Positions 8,317 through 16,210 of a stretch of DNA of 63,894 nt are shown piece by piece; within the stretch, counting starts at the first letter, position 1, and the number at the start of each line of letters is the position of its first letter. The notes beneath the pieces were generated by a model. The model was not told the origin of the DNA, did not search any database, and worked only from the letters and a program-made list of their open reading frames with translations. Made by a program: the position numbers and the translations under genes. Where the stretch lies: positions 1 to 63,894 of the forward strand of contig DCCG01000039.1 of assembly GCA_002314145.1 (NCBI GenBank). Direction: 5' to 3'. The stretch is from Thalassolituus sp. UBA1087. GTDB taxonomy: Bacteria; Pseudomonadota; Gammaproteobacteria; Pseudomonadales; Oceanobacteraceae.

Positions 8317-9246
8317 GTGACCAAGCCAACCGAATTGAAGGGCTCGCAATTTCTGGGAGTAATCAGTTCCCTGGCCCTGCTGCTGAATACCCTGTTCTGG
8401 GGTGTTTTCCTGTATACCTTTATTATCCTGCGCATGATATTACCGGCCCGCATTGCAGAAAAAACGGCCAATCCGGTAATTACCGCGATCGCCACTGTGT
8501 GGCTGAAAGGCATCATGTGGTGGATTAACAATATTTACCGGGTGAAGTGGGATATTCAGGGGCTGGACCGGCTCAACCGGCATGACTGGTACCTGATCAG
8601 CGCCAATCATCAGAGCTGGGTCGATATTTTCGCGCTGTACCAGCTGTATCTGGGCAAAGGCCCGTTTCTGAAGTTTTTTATTAAAAAAGAACTCGCTTAT
8701 GTGCCTATTGTGGGTCAGGCCTGGTGGGCGCTGGACTTCCCTTTTATGCGCCGCTACTCAAAAGAGTTTCTTGCCAAACATCCGGAGAAAGCCGGTGATG
8801 ACATCAAAGAAACACAAAAGGCCTGTGAGAAGTTCTCGCGTGTGCCAACGGCTGTGATGAACTTTCTTGAAGGCACCCGCTTCACCCAACAGAAGCACGA
8901 CCAGCAACAGTCACCTTATACCTATCTGCTTAAGCCAAAAGCCGGTGGACTGGCATTTGCGATTCAGGCTCTGGGCGATAAATTCAGTGCTCTGACCAAT
9001 GTCACCATTTATTACCCGGATGGTATTCCCACATTCTGGGATATGATGTGCGGCGCGTTCAGACGCTGCGTCATGCGTGTACAGGAACAACCCATTCCCG
9101 CAGAATTCAGTCAGGGGGATTATCAGAACGATCCGCAACTGAAAAAAGAAATTCAGGCCTGGGTAACGCGGATGTGGGAAGAAAAGGATAAGCAACTGGC
9201 ACAACTGAATGCCGGCGAGACAGGCGCAAGCCAGGCCACCGACTGA
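8317..9246 (+). CDS. PlsC-type acyltransferase, YihG-like
   Basis: Lysophospholipid acyltransferase (LPLAT) family protein of 309 residues, expected to acylate lysophosphatidic acid or a related lipid at the inner membrane. Motif I is NHQSWVD (His and Asp at HX4D spacing), motif III is FLEGTRFTQQK, and a block with PFMRRYSKEF lies between. One hydrophobic segment near residues 15-45 would anchor it. Length and motif spacing match E. coli YihG (about 310 aa) rather than the shorter PlsC. The start is GTG at 8317 with only a weak upstream purine stretch. It is monocistronic between the acnB terminator and the iron cluster. A small GC-rich hairpin with arms at 9276-9282 and 9293-9299 may end its transcript. 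Confidence 0.85.
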   Translation: MTKPTELKGSQFLGVISSLALLLNTLFWGVFLYTFIILRMILPARIAEKTANPVITAIATVWLKGIMWWINNIYRVKWDIQGLDRLNRHDWYLISANHQSWVDIFALYQLYLGKGPFLKFFIKKELAYVPIVGQAWWALDFPFMRRYSKEFLAKHPEKAGDDIKETQKACEKFSRVPTAVMNFLEGTRFTQQKHDQQQSPYTYLLKPKAGGLAFAIQALGDKFSALTNVTIYYPDGIPTFWDMMCGAFRRCVMRVQEQPIPAEFSQGDYQNDPQLKKEIQAWVTRMWEEKDKQLAQLNAGETGASQATD

Positions 9247-9304
9247 CGGTTGAAGGTATCAGCACAGTGCCGGACATGCCGGAATGGCCATGCCGGCATT
9301 TACT

Positions 9305-9323
9305 GATAATAATTCCCATTAAT
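9305..9323. promoter_or_regulatory. Candidate Fur box upstream of the ECF sigma gene
   Basis: GATAATAATTCCCATTAAT matches 13 of 19 positions of the classical Fur consensus. It lies about 80 bp before the sigma-factor start, as expected for an iron-starvation-induced fecI-type gene. Confidence 0.5.
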
Positions 9324-9404
9324 AATGACAGCCCGGATCATTCTGGGTAGACTGTTGGAAAATCCTGCCAACCGGCGCGACCTTTCACTTTCCATGTCTG
9401 TCTG

Positions 9405-9953
9405 ATGAAACCATTGACCCCTTTGCTTCAGGCTCTGGAAGAGCACGAATCCGGATTAAGGACATTTTTTACCGCCCGCGTCCATTGTCCGCATACGGCA
9501 GCGGATCTGTTTCAGCAGATGGCGGAAAAACTCCTCCGCCAGGCGCCGGCAGCACATATTGAGAACGCCCGCGCTTACCTCTACCGTTCAGCACAGAATG
9601 AAATCATCAGTTATTTCCGTGGCCAGACGACCCGTGAACAATATGAAAACGAATACGCGGACCTACGCACGCTCAACGACAGTACGGCGGATATTGAGCA
9701 AACCCTGATTGCACGGCGCAAAATCGAAAAACTCAACCAGACATTGCAGAATCTGCCTGAGCTGACGCAACAGGTGTTCTGGCTATACCGGATTGAACAG
9801 CGCAAACAGAAAGAGATTGCCGAACAGCTTAATGTCAGTCTCTCATCGGTTGAAAAACATCTTGCCTCAGCACTGCGCCACTGCCGCAATGCCCTGCGTG
9901 CGATGGACGATTACGGTTATGACCAGCGTCAGGCGTCTAATCAGGATACATGA
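9405..9953 (+). CDS. FecI-like ECF RNA polymerase sigma factor
   Basis: ECF sigma-70 factor of 182 residues, iron-starvation type. Region 2 spans roughly residues 20-85 (DLFQQMAEKLL, ARAYLYRSAQNEIISYFRGQ) and region 4 roughly 115-165, with an HTH (QKEIAEQLNVSLSSVEKHL) typical of FecI. It overlaps the next gene, a FecR-like regulator, by 4 nt (ATGA), so the two are translationally coupled. By analogy with FecIRA, it would direct transcription of the receptor gene downstream when the ligand-loaded receptor signals through FecR. A Fur-like box precedes it. Confidence 0.9.
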   Translation: MKPLTPLLQALEEHESGLRTFFTARVHCPHTAADLFQQMAEKLLRQAPAAHIENARAYLYRSAQNEIISYFRGQTTREQYENEYADLRTLNDSTADIEQTLIARRKIEKLNQTLQNLPELTQQVFWLYRIEQRKQKEIAEQLNVSLSSVEKHLASALRHCRNALRAMDDYGYDQRQASNQDT

Positions 9954-11107
9954 ACGAACGGAACTCAGCTTTGACCACACACAATGACCCTACAGCGCAG
10001 ATTCATGTATTCCCCGAGCAGCCGCAGATAACGGATGATCAGGCTTTTGCGCTGTTATTGGCCTGCCGGGAAGCCGATACCGCTGAGCAGAAAGCGGAGG
10101 CCGCCACACAGGTTGAAAACTTCCGCAAGCGGTCGGCCCGCCATGCGCAAGCGATGGCCCGCGCTGAAGATGACTGGGCATTAATGGGCCAGATCGCCAG
10201 ACCCGACAGCCTGGCTGCCGCAAACAGCGTATCCGGCGGGGATACAGCGACAGCGGCCCCAGCCGGGCGGAAAAATACAGCGCAACAACAACAGCCTGAA
10301 CAGCCTGCTGCGCGCCGTTATATGGCGGTGGCCGCCGTCCTGTTGCTGGCGGTGTCTCTGTCACTGCTGTATCCGCTGCTCACGCAACCCTTTTTCTCTG
10401 CGCAGGATGCCGGCGTCGCCGCGGTGCAGCGCAACCATATCACTACCCGGGCGGAAACCCGGGAACACGACCTGCCCGATGGCAGCCATATGGTACTCAA
10501 CTGGAATACGGAGATAAGAACGGAGTTCACCGCCACTGCCCGCCATATATACCTGCAGCGCGGCGAAGCTCTGTTCACTGTTGCAAAAGATGCGACGCGG
10601 CCCTTTATCGTTCACAGCGGCGAAGTGGATACACGCGCGGTGGGGACTGAATTCAGTGTGCACCGGAAAGCGGGCCGCAGTACGCATATTGCCGTCACCG
10701 AAGGCGTGGTCGCCGTCTCAGACCACAGCGCACCGGCGCGCCATGGTATCAGCCAGTCGCAACAACAGCTGCTGCGGGCCAATGAGAGCATTGAGGTGTC
10801 TGCTGGTCAGCCAGGCCACATCAGGCCCGTCAGTACGGATGAAATAACCGCCTGGACCAAAGGCATGCTGGTCTTCCGCGATACGCCATTAACCGATGTT
10901 CTGAGCGAGATTGAACGCTACAGCCATTATCACTTTGTCACCGACTATCTGCCCGACCCGGATGCCGGTGTTACCGCGACCTATTATCTGAATCACACGG
11001 ATGAGGCACTGGTGTCGCTGCTCGATCTCTTCCATTTACAGGCGGATATTGAGGCCGGACGCTACGCCACCCGGGTTGAATTACGGCCAGCCAGACCACG
11101 ACCCTGA
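9950..11107 (+). CDS. FecR-like transmembrane anti-sigma factor / sigma regulator
   Basis: FecR-family protein of 385 residues linking an outer-membrane receptor to the ECF sigma factor. The N-terminal cytoplasmic part (about 25-85) contains the DUF4880-type region with RARAEDDWALM-like features. A single membrane span is at 124-144 (YMAVAAVLLLAVSLSLLYPLL). The periplasmic FecR domain (about 158-265) holds DLPDGSHMVLNWNTEI, YLQRGEALFTV and VGTEFSVHR. The C-terminal segment (about 300-370) resembles the secretin/TonB short N-terminal (DUF4974-like) fold that contacts the receptor signalling domain. An alanine/glutamine-rich linker (93-120) precedes the membrane span. Confidence 0.9.
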   Translation: MNERNSALTTHNDPTAQIHVFPEQPQITDDQAFALLLACREADTAEQKAEAATQVENFRKRSARHAQAMARAEDDWALMGQIARPDSLAAANSVSGGDTATAAPAGRKNTAQQQQPEQPAARRYMAVAAVLLLAVSLSLLYPLLTQPFFSAQDAGVAAVQRNHITTRAETREHDLPDGSHMVLNWNTEIRTEFTATARHIYLQRGEALFTVAKDATRPFIVHSGEVDTRAVGTEFSVHRKAGRSTHIAVTEGVVAVSDHSAPARHGISQSQQQLLRANESIEVSAGQPGHIRPVSTDEITAWTKGMLVFRDTPLTDVLSEIERYSHYHFVTDYLPDPDAGVTATYYLNHTDEALVSLLDLFHLQADIEAGRYATRVELRPARPRP

Positions 11108-11256
11108 TCAGACTGCAGATGGCCTGATCCCCGCTAAGCACGGGTTTTTGCTGGCCGTTTCTGCTTCCCGGCCTGCCTTCATTTTCCCGGCATAAATATT
11201 TTTTAAAAAAGTTTTACGGCTTTTGCCGCTGCAGCGCGTCTTCTACCTGTAAATCA

Positions 11257-11272
11257 AATGATTAAGATTCTC
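11257..11272. promoter_or_regulatory. Candidate Fur-like site upstream of the receptor gene
   Basis: AATGATTAAGATTCTC matches 12 of the 16 aligned positions of the Fur consensus and lies about 45 bp before the receptor start. It is weaker than the site before the sigma gene. The ECF-sigma promoter expected here has no consensus that I can recognise. Confidence 0.3.
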
Positions 11273-11315
11273 ATCCCGGGAATCTGTTACGGACACAGAC
11301 TTTGCAGAGGTATTC

Positions 11316-13583
11316 ATGTCTGAATTTCGCCTACGTTTCCACGCCGGCACCCGCTCTACTCTGGCGCTCGCACTGCTGGCATCCGCGTTATCCGTCCCTT
11401 TCACAGTCACAGCCTATGCCGCCGATACAGCCCCTGCTGACAGCTCAGCAACCAGCGCACAGACTTACGCACTGAACATTCCTGCCCAGAACCTGGCGGA
11501 TGCGCTGAATAAACTGGCCGCCGCCACGGGTATCCAGATGACCGCCAGCAGCCGCGACCTGCAGGGACTGCAGAGTCAGCCCCTGAACGGCCAGTACAGC
11601 GTCAGCGAAGGCCTCGCCATTATGCTGAAAACATCCGGACTGACCGTGGTCAGAAGTGGCAACAACAGCTACACCGTAAAACGCCCGGATGCCGTTGACG
11701 CCAGCGCCCCGGTCACGCTGGAAAACGTCAGTGCTTACGGCACCTACCTGCCCCGGCAACAGCTGAACTCAGCCACAGGCCTGGGGCTGAAACCGCAGGA
11801 GACACCGCAATCGGTTACGATTTTTACTGAGCAGCGTATTAAGGATCAGAAACTGGATACTGTGGCTCAGGCCGTCTCCAGTGTCAGCGGTGTCACCATT
11901 CAGGAAGTGGATGATGTCCGTAATACCTTTATGTCGCGGGGTTTTGAAGTCACCAACTATCAGGTCGATGGTGTTCCCCTGTCCTGGTCACTGGCCGGTG
12001 ACTCCGGTGAAACCATCGCCGATATCTCCATTTATGAGCGCATCGAAGTGGTACGGGGTTCAACCGGGCTGCTGACCGGTGCCGGCGACCCTTCGGCCTC
12101 CATAAACCTGGTACGCAAACGTGCTGACAGTGCGGAACTGAACGGCGAACTGAGTCTGACGGCGGGCAACTGGAAACAGCGCTCAGTCATGGCTGACGTA
12201 GGTTCAAAGCTGAACGAGAGCGGCAGTGTGCGCGGACGTGTGGTCGCCAAATACAGTGAAGAAGAATCTTTTCAGGATCTGTATGAAGACGACCGCAGCG
12301 TTTTTTACGGCACCATCGAAGCCGACCTGACGCCAGATACGCAATTACGGGCCGGCATCAGCTATGACGAAAACAACCCGACCGGCGTCAGCTGGGGTTC
12401 CCTCCCCGCCTGGTACACGGACGGCACCCAAACCGACTGGGATGTATCTAAGACGACGTCCGCTGACTGGACTTACTGGAAAACCAAAGGCACAAACTAC
12501 TTTGCCGCCGTCGATCACATGCTGACTAACGGCTGGCAGATTTCTGCCAACCTCAACCGTCTGGTGTACGAACAGGAAAGCAAACTGATTTATCTGTCCG
12601 GTGCCGTTGATAAAGCCAATGGTAACCTGATGACCACCACTGACCCGGTTGGGCTGGCCACCGGCTGGCCGATCAACAGCTATGGGGTCAGCACTCAGAA
12701 CAGCATCGACCTGCATTTAACCGGTGATTTTATCGCCTTTAATCAGGTGCATGAATTTACCCTGGGTGCGCTGTACAGCGAACAGGATGCTTATACCAAA
12801 GAATACGCTGAACAGGATTTCCCGGTGGTCGGTGACTTCACCCAGTGGGACGGTTCCGTTGCAGAACCGGGCTGGGCCGATGAGACCGATGTGAATGTCG
12901 ATATGACTACCGAGCAGAAAGGCTTCTATGGCGCGACACGCCTGAGTATCAATGATCAGCTGAAAGTCATCCTGGGTACCCGGGTTTCCAGCTGGAACCG
13001 TGAAGGTGAAAACTACGGCGACGTGGATTTTGGTGACGATAATGTCTGGATTCCATACGCCGGGATGCTCTATGACCTGAATGACAATCACCGTATTTAC
13101 GCCAGCCACACAAGTATTTTTAATCCTCAGAGTGAGCGCAAAGTTAACGGTGACACCATTGATCCGACCAAAGGCATCACCGATGAGCTGGGATTGAAAA
13201 GCAGCTTCCTGAATGACCGCTTGCAGACCAGCGCAGCGATCTTTTACACCCGTCAGAAAAACCTCGCCGTGGCGACCAGTGAAACCGTTGTCGGGCGCCC
13301 CGCTCAACAGGCCTATCGCGCCGCGGATACCAGTACCAGCAAAGGGTTTGAATTTGAGTTGGTCGGGGAAATTACTGACGGTTGGCAAATGAACTTCGGG
13401 GTCACCCGTTTCAAAGCTGAAGACGACGATGGCAATGAACTCAACACTGAGCATGCCGACAAGCTGATTAATCTGTACACCACTTATGAAACCGGTAAAT
13501 TCACCGTCGGTGGTGGTGTTACTGGCAGGGTAAAACCCACGCCGGCGAGCTGGAGCAAGGCAGCTACGGTCTGGTCAGTCTGA
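11316..13583 (+). CDS. TonB-dependent ferrisiderophore receptor with signalling domain, frameshifted near the C-terminus
   Basis: FpvA/FhuE/FecA-class outer-membrane receptor. After a signal sequence (1-35) comes an STN signalling domain (51-123, from YALNIPAQNLADALNKLA), the part that talks to FecR. The plug (about 160-270) includes ETPQSVTIFTEQRI and MSRGFEVTNYQVDGVPLSW. The barrel follows. The frame ends after 755 codons at 13583, but the +1-shifted frame continues with the canonical receptor C-terminus and stops at 13733-13735. A single missing base near 13521-13524 explains this; inserting one base gives an 806-residue protein. As read, the product lacks the last beta strands and the terminal aromatic residue needed for outer-membrane assembly, so it is either a recent pseudogene or a sequencing error. 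It is probably co-regulated with the upstream sigma/FecR pair. Confidence 0.88.
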   Translation: MSEFRLRFHAGTRSTLALALLASALSVPFTVTAYAADTAPADSSATSAQTYALNIPAQNLADALNKLAAATGIQMTASSRDLQGLQSQPLNGQYSVSEGLAIMLKTSGLTVVRSGNNSYTVKRPDAVDASAPVTLENVSAYGTYLPRQQLNSATGLGLKPQETPQSVTIFTEQRIKDQKLDTVAQAVSSVSGVTIQEVDDVRNTFMSRGFEVTNYQVDGVPLSWSLAGDSGETIADISIYERIEVVRGSTGLLTGAGDPSASINLVRKRADSAELNGELSLTAGNWKQRSVMADVGSKLNESGSVRGRVVAKYSEEESFQDLYEDDRSVFYGTIEADLTPDTQLRAGISYDENNPTGVSWGSLPAWYTDGTQTDWDVSKTTSADWTYWKTKGTNYFAAVDHMLTNGWQISANLNRLVYEQESKLIYLSGAVDKANGNLMTTTDPVGLATGWPINSYGVSTQNSIDLHLTGDFIAFNQVHEFTLGALYSEQDAYTKEYAEQDFPVVGDFTQWDGSVAEPGWADETDVNVDMTTEQKGFYGATRLSINDQLKVILGTRVSSWNREGENYGDVDFGDDNVWIPYAGMLYDLNDNHRIYASHTSIFNPQSERKVNGDTIDPTKGITDELGLKSSFLNDRLQTSAAIFYTRQKNLAVATSETVVGRPAQQAYRAADTSTSKGFEFELVGEITDGWQMNFGVTRFKAEDDDGNELNTEHADKLINLYTTYETGKFTVGGGVTGRVKPTPASWSKAATVWSV

Positions 13584-13735
13584 TGAGCCGTTACCGCATT
13601 AATCCGCAGTTATCAGCCCAGCTGAACCTGAACAACCTGACGGACGAAAAATATTACAGCCAGATCGGCTTTTTCGATCAGTATCGATATGGCGCGCCGC
13701 GTAATGGCACGCTCAGCCTGAACTACAAATTCTGA
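13521..13735 (+). pseudogene. Out-of-frame C-terminal end of the siderophore receptor
   Basis: Read in the frame +1 relative to the main receptor ORF, this stretch encodes a WQGKTHAGELEQGSYGL segment, then NLNNLTDEKYYSQIG and FDQYRYGAPRNGTLSLNYKF, ending in Phe before the stop. This is the standard last part of FhuE/FpvA-type receptors. It directly continues the receptor once a single base is restored near 13521-13524. Confidence 0.85.
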
Positions 13736-13755
13736 TCACGGCTTCAGAAAATTCT

Positions 13756-13796
13756 GGCCGCCATAAACATAATGCTTATGGCGGCCATCGTTTTTT
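13756..13796 (+). terminator. Rho-independent terminator between receptor and PepSY gene
   Basis: An 11-bp perfect stem, GGCCGCCATAA (13756-13766) with TTATGGCGGCC (13776-13786), is followed closely by TTTTTT. It lies only 15 bp before the next start, so it may attenuate rather than fully separate the two genes. Confidence 0.85.
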
Positions 13797-13810
13797 AAAC
13801 AGGAATTATT

Positions 13811-15073
13811 ATGCGACCGATATTAGTAAAGCTGCACCGCTGGGCCGGACTGACCACAGCGGTTTTTCTGTTTATTACCGGCTTAACCGGTGCTGTTATT
13901 TCCTGGGACCACGAGCTGGATGATCTGCTTAACAGTCACCTGACTGAGGCCCATACACCCGGACAACCGCAACCGGTTATGGATCTGGTACAAAAGGTAG
14001 AAACCACCTTTCCCACCATCGAAGTACTGTATTTTCCCACCCATGCGGAAGCCGGTCATGCGCTGGAATTTTATGTTCAGCCCAGGCTTAATCCGGAAAC
14101 AGGCAAAGCCTATGCGGAAGAATTCAATCAGGTATTTATCGATCCGGTATCCGGTGAGATCTTAGGTAAACGCAAATGGGGCGCTGTGTGGCCCATAACG
14201 CGGGAGAACTTTGTTTCTTTCTTATACAAACTGCACTACTCGCTGCATTTACCGGAAATGTTCGGCATCGATCAATGGGGTGTCTGGTTACTGGGCATCA
14301 TTGCCCTGATATGGACACTGGATTGCTTTGGCGGATTACTACTGACAGTGCCGAAAAAGATTCAGTCCAATGCGAAAGCCGGCAGCAGCCGCTTCGGACG
14401 CTGGCTGGCAAACTTTAAAATCCGCTGGAATAAAGGCAGCTATAAACTGAATTTCGATCTGCATCAGGCATTCAGTCTGTGGACCTGGGGACTACTGCTG
14501 GTGGTTGCCTTTACCGCTTTCTCTCTGAATCTGTATCGGGAAGTATTTTTCCCGGCGATGTCACTGGTATCGGATGTCACGCCGACGCCGTATGACGAGC
14601 GCCCTTTTACCGCTTTATCTGATGTCAATCAGCAACCACTGGGGTTCAGTCGCGTTATGCAGCTGGCACAGACAGAGGCACAGGAAAAAGGCTGGAGCGA
14701 ACCATTAGGCGCCGTCTTTTATGCGCGTAACTTCGGCCTCTATGATGTGAAGTTTTTTAACCCGGAAGACGATCACGGTACCGGAGGTGGCGGGCATAAA
14801 ACCCTGTATTTCGACGCTCACAGTGGCAAACCGCTGGGCCAGCGGATTCCCTGGACAGGGACCGCCGCTGATCTCTTTGTGCAGGCCCAGTTCCCGCTTC
14901 ATTCAGGCCGTATTCTCGGTTTACCGGGACGTATTCTGATTTCACTGATGGGCATCGTGGTCGCCCTGCTGTCGGTAACCGGGGTGATTATCTGGTGGCG
15001 CAAACACAGTGCCCGCAGACGCACCCGCGCCAGACGGATTGAGAACGGCGACGGGCCGGCAGTGCAGAGCTAA
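13811..15073 (+). CDS. PepSY-domain iron-regulated inner-membrane protein
   Basis: PepSY-associated TM protein (PiuB-like family) of 420 residues. Membrane spans appear at about 8-32 (HRWAGLTTAVFLFITGLTGA), 156-180, 221-245 and 372-395. Large periplasmic loops carry PepSY-like repeats (VFIDPVSGEILGKRKWG; LYFDAHSGKPLGQRIPW). Conserved His residues near membrane ends (LHRWAG, LHYSLHLP, LHQAF, FPLHSGR) fit proposals that this family reduces ferric-siderophores at the inner membrane. An AGGAA site precedes the start. The location directly after a siderophore receptor supports the iron role. Its stop overlaps the convergent gene downstream by a few bases. Confidence 0.88.
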   Translation: MRPILVKLHRWAGLTTAVFLFITGLTGAVISWDHELDDLLNSHLTEAHTPGQPQPVMDLVQKVETTFPTIEVLYFPTHAEAGHALEFYVQPRLNPETGKAYAEEFNQVFIDPVSGEILGKRKWGAVWPITRENFVSFLYKLHYSLHLPEMFGIDQWGVWLLGIIALIWTLDCFGGLLLTVPKKIQSNAKAGSSRFGRWLANFKIRWNKGSYKLNFDLHQAFSLWTWGLLLVVAFTAFSLNLYREVFFPAMSLVSDVTPTPYDERPFTALSDVNQQPLGFSRVMQLAQTEAQEKGWSEPLGAVFYARNFGLYDVKFFNPEDDHGTGGGGHKTLYFDAHSGKPLGQRIPWTGTAADLFVQAQFPLHSGRILGLPGRILISLMGIVVALLSVTGVIIWWRKHSARRRTRARRIENGDGPAVQS

Positions 15074-15756
15074 CCCGTGGGCGCCACTCCACTGCTGTTC
15101 AACAGCTGCTGCATACCACTGAGCCAGCTCAGCTTCTGATCCTTACGATAAGGGCTGGCAAAGCGGTACCAGGGAGCTTCCAGTGCCAGCCCTTTTAATT
15201 GACGGTTGCTTTTCAGAAACTGCTGCGCATGTTCTTTCAACACGGCATTGGACCCCCAGGCAGCCAGCCGCACGTCCGCTTTTAACAGACGCTTCATCTC
15301 CGGCTGTCTGGCAGGATGCAGCAGGCTGTCGGGGTGGGATGAATCCAGTGCTCCGAGCTGTGTGAATAATTGTGCGAACGACTGACTGTTGGCATCGCAC
15401 AAATCCGACAGATTGATCAGGCGTAAATGGCGCCAGTTCATTAAACGCATCAACCGCATTAACTGATATTGGGTGTTGTCAGGATGTAATGCCTGCAGCC
15501 GGCGATTGTCGATGCGCAGCCCGGCAGCGGATGCCAGCCATGGCAGTCTGTCTTCCACCAGAGGACTGAGCGGGCGGGCACTGCCGGGATTCATTAACAC
15601 TGCCACGGCATCCGGGCGGCTTTGCAGCCCGCTGTCACGATGGCAGATTTCCGCCCGGCGGCGACAGAGAAACCCTTGCTGGCCAGCCTGCAGCCGGTAA
15701 AACTCACCACTGACCAGATAATCCTGCTTCAGAGTTTCTGCGTACTCAAACTGCAT
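15070..15756 (-). CDS. Uncharacterised protein, DUF1643-like
   Basis: Protein of 228 residues with no signal peptide or membrane span. The block VAVLMNPGSARPL followed by a Gln/Arg-rich region (YQLMRLMRLMNWRHLRLINLSDL) and a later AAWGSNAVLKEHAQQFL resembles DUF1643 proteins, where a similar MLNPSTA motif, an N-terminal RxLLNLF-type region and a WG motif are conserved. Function is unknown; the fold has been likened to uracil-DNA-glycosylase-like proteins. Its end overlaps the convergent PepSY gene. The family call is tentative; that it is a real gene is well supported by composition and length. Confidence 0.7.
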   Translation of the reverse strand: MQFEYAETLKQDYLVSGEFYRLQAGQQGFLCRRRAEICHRDSGLQSRPDAVAVLMNPGSARPLSPLVEDRLPWLASAAGLRIDNRRLQALHPDNTQYQLMRLMRLMNWRHLRLINLSDLCDANSQSFAQLFTQLGALDSSHPDSLLHPARQPEMKRLLKADVRLAAWGSNAVLKEHAQQFLKSNRQLKGLALEAPWYRFASPYRKDQKLSWLSGMQQLLNSSGVAPTG

Positions 15757-15798
15757 ACCGTCACCTGACAGAAGCCGATGCCATAATACTCAGAATAT

Positions 15799-16140
15799 TC
15801 ACGGCTGAAAGTAATCCAGCATCCACTGGTACAGCGTATCGCTGCTGGCGTCGTCTGCTTTAATTGCCTGGTACTCATCGCCTGGGTCCTGATCTGTGTA
15901 GGTATACTGATACTGAATCAGACCCGGATGTTCATCATGCAGGATAATCAGAATGCGTTTTTTAATGGGCAGGCAGTCGATGCTGATCACATCGGCCGGA
16001 ATCCCCATTTTACGCATACCCTGCATAACCCCGATGACCGGGTTCAGTTCAGCATAATCCTGCTGAATACGGGCATGTGCCTCACTGGCCATATCCGTCA
16101 GTGACAATAACGCCGGGTTCGCCTGGATCGGGTTACTCAT
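15799..16140 (-). CDS. Small conserved cytosolic protein of unknown function
   Basis: The product has 113 residues if translated from ATG 16140 (MSNPIQANPALLSLTDMASE), which follows a GGAGGA-type purine stretch. The frame stays open upstream through the aspS terminator to 16266, but that extension overlaps the end of aspS and is unlikely to be protein. The protein is soluble and moderately acidic, with a mixed alpha/beta pattern (ADVISIDCLPIKKRILIILHDEHPGLIQYQY) and a C-terminal TLYQWMLDYFQP. It lies just downstream of aspS in the same direction behind a terminator. I do not recognise a named family. Confidence 0.7.
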   Translation of the reverse strand: MSNPIQANPALLSLTDMASEAHARIQQDYAELNPVIGVMQGMRKMGIPADVISIDCLPIKKRILIILHDEHPGLIQYQYTYTDQDPGDEYQAIKADDASSDTLYQWMLDYFQP

Positions 16141-16166
16141 AGCAGAGCGTCCTCCTTGTTCAGAAT

Positions 16167-16195
16167 AAAAAACGGGAGCCTGAGCTCCCGTTTTT
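16167..16195 (-). terminator. Rho-independent terminator after aspS
   Basis: CGGGAGC (16173-16179) pairs with GCTCCCG (16184-16190) around a 4-nt loop. A tract of A on the left is the poly-U on the aspS strand; the right side also has T5, so it could act in both directions. Confidence 0.85.
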
Positions 16196-16210
16196 ACACC
16201 TGCAGACAGA

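Noticed and set aside
12717..13454. Minus-strand open frame of 245 codons inside the receptor gene
   Set aside because: Antisense to the TonB-dependent receptor barrel; no supporting features.
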